Origin: Gammaproteobacteria bacterium
GTDB taxonomy: Bacteria > Pseudomonadota > Gammaproteobacteria > Chromatiales > Chromatiaceae
DNA length: 32,087 bases
Direction: 5' to 3'
Assembly: GCA_020445315.1 (NCBI GenBank)
Contig: JAGRGW010000149.1
Coordinates: 1-32,087 of the forward strand
The notes beneath the pieces were generated by a model. It was given only the letters and a program-made list of their open reading frames with translations, searched no databases and was not told the DNA's origin. Positions 15,222-23,312 of the stretch are shown one piece after another. Position 1 is the stretch's first letter. The number at the start of each line of letters is the position of its first letter. The position numbers and the translations under genes were made by a program.

Positions 15222-17386
15222 CAGGCCTCCGCGGCAGCGCCCGCCTGCGCTGCATTACCCGCATCCAGTCGTCGCAGTCCGTCGAAGATCTCCTGCTGCG
15301 CCTGGACGCTGTAGTCGATGACCTCGCGCGCCTGGGCAACGTAGAAACCGAGTTGCTCGTCGCTGCGGTTCGATGCCTGCTCCAACGCGGTCTCGATCCG
15401 CTGCAGACCTTCCAGCAGGCGCTCGTTGGCGCCGTTGTACAACTCGACGGCGACCTTGAAGGCCTCGCCCAGGCTCGACACCTCGGCCATGCTGGCGGCG
15501 ACCAGGTCCGTGACATCACCGGCCTTGGCGGTCTCGTCAGCGACCTGCCGGGCAAACTGCTGCCCGACTTCCTGCAACATCGTCGCGGACGACGTCACCA
15601 GTTTCTCGATCGCAGCGACCTGGCTGCTCGTCGAACCGGCCAGCGAACCCGACACTGTGTCGAGTTCGGCCATGATCCGGCGCCGCTCCTCGAGCAGTTC
15701 GTTCTCACGCGCCGCGTTGTGCGTAATCTCTTCACGCAGCTTGCCGATGACCTCGGCCGCGGCCCGCGGTGTCTCCGACGCCAGCTCGATCAGCTGCGCC
15801 ATTGGCGCCTCCAGCGACTGTCCCAACGTGGCAAGATGCTCGGCCACGGTTCCCTCCAGCGCGGCCAGGCGATCGACGGCGGCCTGCCCGCGCGCGGCCT
15901 CGTCGTCGTGCAGTACCGACACCGCCGCCCGGGTGCTGTCGACCAGCGCTTCCATGCGTTGCTCGTGCGACGCCAGCCAGGCCTTCTCCGATTCGATCCG
16001 TGCCGTGACCAGGGATTCCGAGGCCGACAGCAGTTCTGCCTGCGTCGAGGCCAGCGACTGCAGCTCGGCAGCCAGCGTCGTCGACGTCTGCGCCAGCCGC
16101 TCGGCCTGCTCCTGCTGACCGTGGCGCAGTGCCTCGGCCCAACGGCCGAGCTGGTCCTCGTGTGCCGCGGCCTGCCGCTCCTGCCCTTCGTCCACGGCCC
16201 GTCGAAGCCCGGCCAGCACCTCGGTGGCCGCGTCCGAAAACCGGGTATTGAATGCATCGAGCGCGTCGCGGACGCCGTCGACGAGTGCCACGCTGGACTG
16301 CGTGTGCGCCGCGACACCGTCCTGCCAGGCGCCTGCCACCTGGGCAGACGTCTTGCCGAACTCGGCCTGTAACTCGTTCAACTGCTCGCGCATGGCCCCG
16401 GTCACCCCTTCGTGCGTGCGCCGCACACCCGCGTTGACCTCGGCCGTGATCGCACCCATCGCCTCCTCGACGATCGGCAGCATGGACGTGCCGACGCTGC
16501 GGCCGGCTTCCTCCAGCGCCGCTCGCGAGTGGTCGACGCCGGCCTGCACGGCCTCGTTGACCGTCACCGCCAGCTGTTCATAGCTGGCCTTTGCCGATGC
16601 GTGGAAATCGTCCTGGCCGGCGGTCAGACGCTGCGCGAGCGTGTCGGTCATCTGCGCCACCTTGTCGACCATCTGTGCAAGGCTGTCGGCGATCGCCGGC
16701 AGGCTCTGCGACTGCTGCCGCAGGGCGTCGAACGCCTCGTCCTGCCGGTGCCGGGACGAGAATCGACGCAGGTCGGTGGCAATCCGGCCATCGAGTTCGC
16801 GGGTCGCCAACGTGCGCTCGTAACGACTCAGCGTCGACATCAGTCCCAACATCGCCGACGCCGCGACACCGGCCACCGACGTACCGAACGCCAGCCCCAG
16901 GCCGTCCATCGGCGCGGTCAGGGCGAGACGGATCGATGCCAGGTCGGACGAACCTTCGAGTGCCGTGACGACGCCTTTCAATGTCTCGACCAATCCGATG
17001 AAGGTGCCGAGCAGGCCCAGCATCACCAGCAGGCTGACCAGGTACGGTGTCAGCACCGGTCCCGGCAGGGCGATACGCTCGCCCTCGATACGCTGGCGCA
17101 CGGGATGCCGCAACGAGGGATGCAGCTTCTGCAACCAGGTATCCAACGCCGCCACCGCGTTCGAGGATTCGGCGGCCGCCGCGCCAAGGGCTGCGCCCAG
17201 CGTGCCTTCCAGGGTGGCCGTGACTCCGCGATACCGCACCAGCTCGACGACGCCGATGGCGAAGACGCCCCCGATTACGGCCGTGACGACGAACGCCAGC
17301 GTATTGGAACCGATGAAATTGGCGCCCATCATCACGACGGCTGCCGCACCCAGTACGGCGGCCAGGCCAAAGACCAACCTAGTCAT
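15221..17386 (-). CDS. DUF802 protein, MotA/TolQ/ZorA-like channel with long helical tail
   Basis: The 721-residue protein has TM segments at about residues 3-22, 28-50, 113-135 and 160-186. LVMLGLLGTFIGLVETL (120-136) and ALTAPMDGLGLAFGTSVAGV (155-174) correspond to the two conserved helices of MotA/TolQ/ExbB proteins that line the ion path. From about 190 to the end the sequence is a roughly 500-residue Ala/Glu/Gln/Arg-rich helical tail with methyl-accepting-protein-like heptads. This long tail resembles ZorA of the Zorya anti-phage system more than flagellar MotA. It is immediately followed by the OmpA/MotB-like gene and preceded by DUF3348, whose stop overlaps its start (ATGA). The likely product is the A subunit of an ion-driven motor. 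Its output is unknown. Confidence 0.85.
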   Translation of the reverse strand: MTRLVFGLAAVLGAAAVVMMGANFIGSNTLAFVVTAVIGGVFAIGVVELVRYRGVTATLEGTLGAALGAAAAESSNAVAALDTWLQKLHPSLRHPVRQRIEGERIALPGPVLTPYLVSLLVMLGLLGTFIGLVETLKGVVTALEGSSDLASIRLALTAPMDGLGLAFGTSVAGVAASAMLGLMSTLSRYERTLATRELDGRIATDLRRFSSRHRQDEAFDALRQQSQSLPAIADSLAQMVDKVAQMTDTLAQRLTAGQDDFHASAKASYEQLAVTVNEAVQAGVDHSRAALEEAGRSVGTSMLPIVEEAMGAITAEVNAGVRRTHEGVTGAMREQLNELQAEFGKTSAQVAGAWQDGVAAHTQSSVALVDGVRDALDAFNTRFSDAATEVLAGLRRAVDEGQERQAAAHEDQLGRWAEALRHGQQEQAERLAQTSTTLAAELQSLASTQAELLSASESLVTARIESEKAWLASHEQRMEALVDSTRAAVSVLHDDEAARGQAAVDRLAALEGTVAEHLATLGQSLEAPMAQLIELASETPRAAAEVIGKLREEITHNAARENELLEERRRIMAELDTVSGSLAGSTSSQVAAIEKLVTSSATMLQEVGQQFARQVADETAKAGDVTDLVAASMAEVSSLGEAFKVAVELYNGANERLLEGLQRIETALEQASNRSDEQLGFYVAQAREVIDYSVQAQQEIFDGLRRLDAGNAAQAGAAAEA

Positions 17387-18171
17387 TGTTCTCTCGTCAC
17401 CTCTTCTTCAACGGCTTCGACCAGGCCGAGTACCGGCATCAGTCGAAGATCCAGTTCAGCCAACAGCAGGTCCTGCATGTCCCGGTAAAACCCCTGCAAC
17501 CAGCCTTCAGCACCGAAGGCGGTGGCACCCGGTGCATTCCCGGGCGTGTCCACCTCGTCGTCACCGTCCTGCCGGTCCCGCCCCTGCGCCGCCTTCAGCA
17601 ATGCATCGAAGCGCCTCCCGAGCAGGTTCGGGATGGCGGCCAGCGATTTCCGCGTCTGCGCCGAGACCAGCTCGCGCAGGTTCTCGTCGAGCGCGACCAG
17701 CCGAGCCAGCGATGCCGACCGTCCCGACAGCGCCTCCCTGACCCGCAGCTGCAGCCGGTGAATTCGGGCATCGAACTCGCGCTGGTGGGCGGCGTAGAAG
17801 CGGTGATAGGGCTCGAACGTCAGCAATGCCTCGTCCGGCACGTCCGCCCCCGGCCGTGGCAGCTGCCGACGCGACGGTGCAGCAGCGGGCTCGAAACTCT
17901 GCAGCACGCCGCGGATCAGCGCCTGGCGCACCTCGAGTACTTCGTGCATCAGCGTCTCGTACGACACCGGTTCAGGACTGGCCACGTACTCCGTCGCGGC
18001 CAGTTCGTCGTGCAGCATCGCGAGCTTCATCGACTGGGCAAAACCGATCAGCGCCTCCATGGACTCGGTAAAACCGGCCGGCGTGGGTTCGTTTTTCAGC
18101 GCGGCCAGGCCCGACAACAGCCGCACGAATCGCGGTCCGTCGCCGGCGGCGGGAAGCGCGGCGCGCGTCAT
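17383..18171 (-). CDS. DUF3348 family protein, first gene of stator-like operon
   Basis: I chose ATG 18171 (262 residues) because GGCAGG lies 8 bases upstream and family-like sequence begins with residues RFVRLLSGL. A GTG at 18192 is an alternative. The frame is open to 18393, but the extra N terminus is low-complexity and Arg-rich. The protein is helical and soluble, with SMEALIGFAQSMKLAMLHDEL near residue 36-56, and FEPYHRFYAAHQREFD around 130. It has no catalytic motif I recognise. DUF3348 is named from this recognisable operon. It probably works with the channel and OmpA proteins, to which it is translationally coupled by a 4-base overlap. Confidence 0.8.
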   Translation of the reverse strand: MTRAALPAAGDGPRFVRLLSGLAALKNEPTPAGFTESMEALIGFAQSMKLAMLHDELAATEYVASPEPVSYETLMHEVLEVRQALIRGVLQSFEPAAAPSRRQLPRPGADVPDEALLTFEPYHRFYAAHQREFDARIHRLQLRVREALSGRSASLARLVALDENLRELVSAQTRKSLAAIPNLLGRRFDALLKAAQGRDRQDGDDEVDTPGNAPGATAFGAEGWLQGFYRDMQDLLLAELDLRLMPVLGLVEAVEEEVTREQ

Positions 18172-18453
18172 GCCGGGCACCTGCCGCGTAACGCAAAAGA
18201 CCGTCCAGTCCCTGCCGTCGCCGAGCACGGGCCGGCAGGTAAGGCGTTGCCAATTCGATGCATGCAGAAATCCGACGACTGAAGAACTACGGGGGCGCAG
18301 GGACCGGCGGGATGGGATGCTGCGGCACACCCTCTCGCGGATCGAAGCGAGGGCGAAGTATAAACCGGCTTGGGATTCGTCGCCCGCGTGCACCTGCGGC
18401 AGCGGGCAGGCGGCCCCGGATCGATAAACGGGCGGCAGGAGCCACCCGGGCGT
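18172..18453. other. intergenic region upstream of DUF3348 operon
   Basis: No supported gene lies in these 282 bases. On the minus strand a good -10 hexamer TATACT (18362-18357) could drive the DUF3348 operon, although no convincing -35 is visible 16-18 bases upstream. An imperfect inverted repeat (CCTCTCGC / GCGAGGG, about 18331-18353) lies just downstream of it. The region also contains the 3' flank of the hydrolase gene, with no obvious T-tailed terminator. Confidence 0.3.
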
Positions 18454-19107
18454 TTACAGCATGTTCTGCGTCGCCTGGCGCTCCAGGTAGAAGATATGCT
18501 GCCCTATCTGGTCGCCTTTTAGCAGCACCTTGCTCCAGTAAGGGGAAACATAGTCGGCGTGGTACCACATGGCGCCGCCGGTGATGTCAGGCAGTTCACC
18601 GGCGTAGATGGCCTCGGCCAGGCGCAGCGACTCCTCCCAGGCATCCTGGTCCGATGGGTGATCGGAGCGACCGTCGCACCACCAGGAGAACTGGCAACGG
18701 TGGCGCCGTTTTTCGCCGCCCTGCCGGACGACACCGCAGACCGACGACGGGAAACGCGGATGTGCTGCGCGGTTCATGACCACGTGCGCGACGGCTCGCT
18801 GTCCCGTATCCGACTCTCCCCGGGCTTCGAAGTAGATGTTGAGCGCCAGGCAGTGGATCTCGGCGGCGTGGGCATCCTGCTGCTCCGCCGGACCTGACGG
18901 GCGGTTCGGAGCATCCGGATTCGCGACAACCATGCCGGCCGACGCATTGTCGTCGGCGACATCGCCCGGCAGCGCCTGCTCGTCGGCAGATGCAGCGGTT
19001 ACTGTCAGGGCCAGCATTCCGGCCAGCACCAGATGGCGGACCGCGAGGGTCGCCCGGTTCGTCCATCGGTAAGTGTTGTTGGTCCTGCTCGGTTCTGTTT
19101 CACGCAT
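18454..19107 (-). CDS. SleB-like cell-wall hydrolase (Hydrolase_2 family)
   Basis: The 217-residue secreted protein has a hydrophobic signal segment at about residues 25-40 (LVLAGMLALTVTAASA) after a basic N terminus, and a linker to about 80. The hydrolase domain runs to the end: LALNIYFEARGES holds the probable catalytic Glu, followed by AVAHVVMNRA, CQFSWWCDG and GGAMWYHADYVSPYW. This family includes SleB/CwlJ-type peptidoglycan lytic enzymes, so it probably cuts cell-wall glycan in the periplasm. ATG 19107 is preferred for its upstream GGGTG. GTG 19116 is possible. The gene stands alone. A TTGATT/16-base/TATCGT promoter candidate lies in the AT-rich upstream DNA on its strand. Confidence 0.88.
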   Translation of the reverse strand: MRETEPSRTNNTYRWTNRATLAVRHLVLAGMLALTVTAASADEQALPGDVADDNASAGMVVANPDAPNRPSGPAEQQDAHAAEIHCLALNIYFEARGESDTGQRAVAHVVMNRAAHPRFPSSVCGVVRQGGEKRRHRCQFSWWCDGRSDHPSDQDAWEESLRLAEAIYAGELPDITGGAMWYHADYVSPYWSKVLLKGDQIGQHIFYLERQATQNML

Positions 19108-19189
19108 CGCCGTCACCCGACATCATCCGTTAGTCGTCAATTGCCACCAGGGTCGCCCTCGTCCACAGCCTGTGGACCTGCTGGGCACG

Positions 19190-19270
19190 ACTCATTCAAG
19201 CACGATACGTACCAGATTAAATTAATCAATTTTTCAATAAGTTATATAGCCAGCAACGTACAACGGCACC
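19190..19270. promoter_or_regulatory. AT-rich promoter region of the cell-wall hydrolase gene
   Basis: This short stretch is strikingly AT-rich (for example AGATTAAATTAATCAATTTT) within otherwise GC-rich DNA. On the minus strand TTGATT and TATCGT are 16 bases apart and directed toward the hydrolase gene. No T-rich terminator for the gene ending at 19301 can be separated from it. Confidence 0.4.
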
Positions 19271-19300
19271 ACTTTTGTCAAATTGACTGACGCATGTCTG

Positions 19301-22162
19301 TCACGACTCGGCCGACATCGCTGAGGGTGGGACGACCCGCTCCCGTTCGCGGTCGACCTCGCCGCAGTGCTGCAGTATCACCTCGCGCGCAAGGCCCTTC
19401 ATGCGCACGGCAAGGGCCCAGTCCGACTCGTTCGGCCGGCGCATCGAGACCGGATCGAGCGCTTGTCCGATCGTGATCTCGATGGGTCCCCGCGTGACCA
19501 GCCAGGCACCGCCGGGAAGGATGTGGCGGCCGCCGCGCAGCGCGACCGGCACGATTGGCAGGCCACTCGCTGCCGCCGCCACGAAGGCACCCATGCGGAA
19601 AGCCCGCAGTCCCGGCGCACGCGTGAACGTGCCTTCCGGATAGAAGAACAGCGAATCGCCACGCCTGGCCGCGTCGATCACATGCCGAAGTCCGGCAATA
19701 CCCTCGGCGGCGTCCTGGCGCCTGACGAAGAGCGTGTCCAGGCGCCGCAGGAAGGTACGTGGCAGCCAAGTGTCGGCCAGTTCGGCTTTCGCCAGGAACC
19801 GGAACATCCGGGGTACGGCCGCCGTGACGGCGTAGCTGTCGAGATAACTGGTGTGATTGGCGACGAACACGCAGGGCTGCGACGCGGCTGGCAGGTTCTG
19901 CAGACCGTTGACCCGCAGGCGCACGCCGGTCAACCGGGCCAACAGCCGGGCACAGGAGCGCAGCAAAGCCCAGCGCCAGTCCAGCTTGGGAATCACCAGC
20001 ACCCCGATCGTTACCACACCGGCAAGACAGCGGAACATGACCTGCGCGTAGACCGAGTAGGCCAGCTTGCGCGCCTGTCGCAGCTGGCGCCGCAGGGCAA
20101 CCGGCACCGTGCGCAGTACGAGCAACGCAAGCTGCGCCCTGACGCCACGCGGCACCTGGCCAATGAGGCCCTGCTCGTAGCGCTCACGGCAGGCGGCACG
20201 CCGGATCTTGCCACTTGACGTCTTCAACACCGTACCGGCGGGCGCCAGCACGATGTCGTCCGCCGGGGCCTGCGTCAGTTCCACCGTGATGGCGTTGAGG
20301 CGTTGCCGCAGTTGCTGCCGCCGGTCTTCGTTCTTCTCCCGTGACTCGGCCAGTACGACCAGTTTCTCGGTCTGGTTGGCCCGGTCCCGGCTGGCGAACA
20401 CCGCTACCCGCCCTTTGCGCACGCCCTCGACTGCGCCAATCGCCTCCTCGAGTTCCTGCGGGTGGATGTTGCGTCCACCGCGAATGATCAGGTCCTTGCT
20501 GCGGCCGGTGATGAACAGCTCACCGTCCGCGATGTAGGCCAGGTCGCCGGACTGCAGCCAGTCGCCGTCGAACAAGGCGGCCGTGGCCTCGGGGTTGCGG
20601 AAATAGCCGCGGGTGGCGGACGGCCCGCGAAACTGCAACTGGCCCTGGAAACGTTCCGGCAGCGTCTGACCTGCCGCATCGACGATGCGTATCGCGTGAT
20701 CGGGCAAGGGCCGTCCGCAACCGACGAATCGCAAGGCGTCTGCCTGCACGGCATCGACCGGGCTGGCGAAACCGTCGCGGGCGAAGCGCTCACGATCGAC
20801 GCTTTCGATGCGCGGCGCGCGGTGCAGTTCGGGAAACGCCAGGCCGACCGAGTTCTCGGCCAGGCCATATACCGGGAACATGGCCTCCGGGACGAACCCA
20901 AGCGGTGCAAAGCGCCTGATGAAGGACTCGATGGTCTCCGGGCTGACCGTCTCCGCGCCGTTCATCGCAATACGCCAGCGCGACAGGTCCAGGCCTTCGA
21001 GTTCGCGGTCCTCGATGCGCGCGAGGCACAACTGGTAGGCGAAGTTCGGTGCCGCGGAAAGCGTGCCGCCGTGGCGATGCAGCGCGCGCAACCAGCGCAC
21101 CGGTCTGGCCAGGAAACTCAGCGGCGACATGATGACCAGCCGGGCGCCGAAGTAGAGGCTGCCCAGCCAGGCCCCGATGAGGCCCATGTCGTGGTACAGC
21201 GGCAACCAGCTGACGAATACGTCGCGGCCGCTCGCCTCGATCGCGGCGCCGTCGGCGCGGATATTGGCCAAGAGGTTGGCGTGACTCAGGATCACGCCCT
21301 TGGGATTGCCGGTGCTGCCGGACGTGTACTGCAGGAACGCGGTATCGCCTGCCACCAGGTCGGGCACCGGGTAGGCCGTCGTGTCGCGCAGTTCGTCGGC
21401 GGTCAGCACGCCACGCAGGTGTTCCAGCTGGGCGGCCAGCAGCCGGGCCAGGCGCCTCGCCTCGGGCACCGTGACCAGGAACCGGCACTGGGCGTTGTCG
21501 AGTATCCGAACCTGCCGCCGCACGTGGTCGTCGAGCTGGGCCAGGCGGGTCGGTGGGTAGATCGGGACCGGTACGCCACCGGCATACAGAATGCCGAAGA
21601 AGCCACTGAAGTAGTCCATGCCCGTCGGCAGCATCAACGCGACCCGCTGACCGCGTTCGAGTCCCCGCGCCTGCAGGCCGGCGGCTATTGCCCGTGCCTC
21701 GTCGCGCAGTTCGCCGTAGCTGATGACCCGGCCGTCACCCTCGTCGGCGTCGATCAGGACGTGCGCCTGGCGCGGATGACGCGACGCATGCCACTCGAGC
21801 ACATCGACCAGGGTTTCCGCATGCTCCGGCTGGCCGATGTCGTCGCCCGCCGCCTCCGGCAACGGCTGCTTGAGCCAAGGTTCGGTGACGCCGGACGCAG
21901 CAGCCACGGCGCGCAGCAGGTCGCGCAGCGTCTCGGCCTCGGCGAACGCCGGTTCCGCAAGGTGCACCGAGAAACGCTGCTCGATGCGTGCAACCAGTTC
22001 GAGACGACCGAGGCTGTCGAGGCCGAGGTCGCTATCGAGCAGGCTGTCGAGCGTGATTGGCGCCATCGAATCCAGCCGGGGCTGCAGCTCGACGGCCAGC
22101 CTGCTTGCCATGTCGAGCAGTGCCTCCTCAACGGATGCCGCGGAATGTCGTTCGCTGCTCAT
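19301..22162 (-). CDS. three-domain ACP / fatty-acyl-AMP ligase / acyltransferase protein
   Basis: Counted from ATG 22162 (953 residues), an acyl-carrier domain fills about 8-88, with DLGLDSLGRLEL presenting the phosphopantetheine Ser at 50. An adenylate-forming ligase spans about 115-670: LQYTSGSTGNPKGVILSHAN (277-296), SWLPLYHDMGLIG, APNFAYQLC, and the C-terminal TSSGKIRR Lys. These motifs resemble fatty-acyl-AMP ligases (FAAL) more than CoA ligases. After a hydrophobic stretch (about 705-725), a PlsC-type lysophospholipid acyltransferase domain shows NHTSYLDSY (769-777) and FYPEGTFTRAPG (840-851). The protein could activate a free fatty acid, load its own carrier and hand the acyl group to a glycerolipid. 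The start is uncertain: no clear ribosome site precedes 22162, and the frame is open to 22306. Confidence 0.88.
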   Translation of the reverse strand: MSSERHSAASVEEALLDMASRLAVELQPRLDSMAPITLDSLLDSDLGLDSLGRLELVARIEQRFSVHLAEPAFAEAETLRDLLRAVAAASGVTEPWLKQPLPEAAGDDIGQPEHAETLVDVLEWHASRHPRQAHVLIDADEGDGRVISYGELRDEARAIAAGLQARGLERGQRVALMLPTGMDYFSGFFGILYAGGVPVPIYPPTRLAQLDDHVRRQVRILDNAQCRFLVTVPEARRLARLLAAQLEHLRGVLTADELRDTTAYPVPDLVAGDTAFLQYTSGSTGNPKGVILSHANLLANIRADGAAIEASGRDVFVSWLPLYHDMGLIGAWLGSLYFGARLVIMSPLSFLARPVRWLRALHRHGGTLSAAPNFAYQLCLARIEDRELEGLDLSRWRIAMNGAETVSPETIESFIRRFAPLGFVPEAMFPVYGLAENSVGLAFPELHRAPRIESVDRERFARDGFASPVDAVQADALRFVGCGRPLPDHAIRIVDAAGQTLPERFQGQLQFRGPSATRGYFRNPEATAALFDGDWLQSGDLAYIADGELFITGRSKDLIIRGGRNIHPQELEEAIGAVEGVRKGRVAVFASRDRANQTEKLVVLAESREKNEDRRQQLRQRLNAITVELTQAPADDIVLAPAGTVLKTSSGKIRRAACRERYEQGLIGQVPRGVRAQLALLVLRTVPVALRRQLRQARKLAYSVYAQVMFRCLAGVVTIGVLVIPKLDWRWALLRSCARLLARLTGVRLRVNGLQNLPAASQPCVFVANHTSYLDSYAVTAAVPRMFRFLAKAELADTWLPRTFLRRLDTLFVRRQDAAEGIAGLRHVIDAARRGDSLFFYPEGTFTRAPGLRAFRMGAFVAAAASGLPIVPVALRGGRHILPGGAWLVTRGPIEITIGQALDPVSMRRPNESDWALAVRMKGLAREVILQHCGEVDRERERVVPPSAMSAES

Positions 22163-22499
22163 ACAGGCTGTTATAGCCGTTGTTGCTTCCCTGCGCGCGA
22201 CTTGCATTCCCGCTGAAGGACCGGCAGCCGTGAGCATCGACAGCCCGTCGACCAGGGTGCGCGAGATGATGCGGACGTTCGCTTCACGACCCGTAGCGGG
22301 GGCCACCTGTACGAAGCTTTTTCGGGACCAGTCGTTTACTTTCTGTTTACCGCAGTCAAAGTGATTCGATTTATTTACAAAGGCACGTAAAGCAATCTTA
22401 TTTTTCTCTTTTTTTCATATGGTTACCTGATTGGCGCGGGTTATGCTTGGATGTATTTGTATTCAAGCTGTTACGCAAATCGCCGTTGGGAATCCGGTT
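22163..22499. promoter_or_regulatory. divergent intergenic region with AT-rich core and paired GTTTAC repeats
   Basis: This 337-base gap separates the ACP-ligase gene (minus) from the two-TM hypothetical gene (plus). The part at 22330-22430 is AT-rich, with a T-rich run at about 22398-22416. GTTTAC occurs at 22334 and 22345, exactly 11 bases apart, with a looser ATTTAC at 22373. On the plus strand TTGGCG (22431) and TATTTG (22454) are 17 bases apart and could form a weak promoter for the gene at 22500. Part of the gap nearest 22162 could be coding if the ligase gene starts further upstream. Confidence 0.4.
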
Positions 22500-23267
22500 A
22501 TGAAAGCGGGAAAATCAGTGGGCCAGCCGACGCCACCGGGATATCGCTGGCGGGCGGTCGTCCTGCTGGCGCTGCTCGTACCAGGCACAGCAATGGCAAC
22601 CATCGCGCTCCACGCCCGGGGGACACCGGCCGAGGTATCGAACGACAAGACCGAAGTCGCGATCGACACCAAGACGCGCGTAACGACAATTGCCGCCGGT
22701 CAGCTGCCTCACCATGCGATGCCGAGGTCCGCAGAGAACGGCCTGGAGCGATTCCTCGATGTCTACACGAAAATCGGCCAGTCGCACGCAAGCCCTGTTC
22801 CGCAGCCGGCGGATCTGCCCGGTGCCTTCGGCGTGGCGCCACCCGACCAAGCCGAACTTCAAGGCACCCTGACGCTTCCCGCGACACTGGTTGAGCGCCA
22901 GACACCGATGTCGGCGTTCTCGGCCGAGACGGCCACGCTGGCCGAAGCGGTGGCGGCATCGTGTATCGACCCGGCCGGCGTGGCTGCCTGTATCGGCACC
23001 ACGACAATGGCCCTGCGCCCGCCCGAACTCACCGAACGCGCAGACGGTCACCCCACACCCGCGCTGATCGCCGCAACCGGGGTGGCCGTTGCGCTGGCCG
23101 TGTTGTACCCGGCACGCCGGGCGAGGCAACCGACGGCAAAGGCGCAGCGCCACATCCGCCAGCAGCGCACTGGTGGAAAGCGTGGCAAGACCAGGGTCAA
23201 TACCGCACCGATACGCCAGGTACGACGTCCGTTGGCCGGTGCGATACGACGAAGTGCAGTCACGTGA
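22500..23267 (+). CDS. hypothetical protein with two membrane segments and basic tail
   Basis: I do not recognise this 255-residue protein. ATG 22500 has GGGAAT about 7 bases upstream and leads into a hydrophobic segment at about residues 20-36 (AVVLLALLVPGTAMATI) that could be a signal anchor. A Pro/Thr/Ala-rich central region follows, with one Cys pair (ASCIDPAGVAACIG, about 154-167). A second TM lies at about 188-203 (ALIAATGVAVALAVLY), followed immediately by ARRARQ and a 50-residue tail very rich in Arg, Lys and Gln. A TM followed by an Arg cluster resembles C-terminal sorting signals, but the long tail does not fit them. The PilZ gene follows after 45 bases on the same strand and may be cotranscribed. 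Confidence 0.6.
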   Translation: MKAGKSVGQPTPPGYRWRAVVLLALLVPGTAMATIALHARGTPAEVSNDKTEVAIDTKTRVTTIAAGQLPHHAMPRSAENGLERFLDVYTKIGQSHASPVPQPADLPGAFGVAPPDQAELQGTLTLPATLVERQTPMSAFSAETATLAEAVAASCIDPAGVAACIGTTTMALRPPELTERADGHPTPALIAATGVAVALAVLYPARRARQPTAKAQRHIRQQRTGGKRGKTRVNTAPIRQVRRPLAGAIRRSAVT

Positions 23268-23312
23268 CGTTCGCGACGCGGACCGCTGTAGAGACCTGAG
23301 CGAGGTAGTCTT

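Noticed and set aside
14529-17386. Flagellar motAB genes
   Set aside because: The A-subunit tail of about 500 residues and the absence of flagellar or chemotaxis genes do not fit MotA/MotB.
13651-18171. Calling the stator-like operon a true Zorya system
   Set aside because: The A and B subunits resemble ZorA/ZorB, but no ZorC, ZorD helicase or ZorE nuclease is present. The resemblance is reported without the name.
20462-22216. 584-codon plus-strand frame antisense to the ACP-ligase gene
   Set aside because: The minus-strand protein has complete carrier, ligase and acyltransferase motifs. The plus frame is compositionally a shadow.
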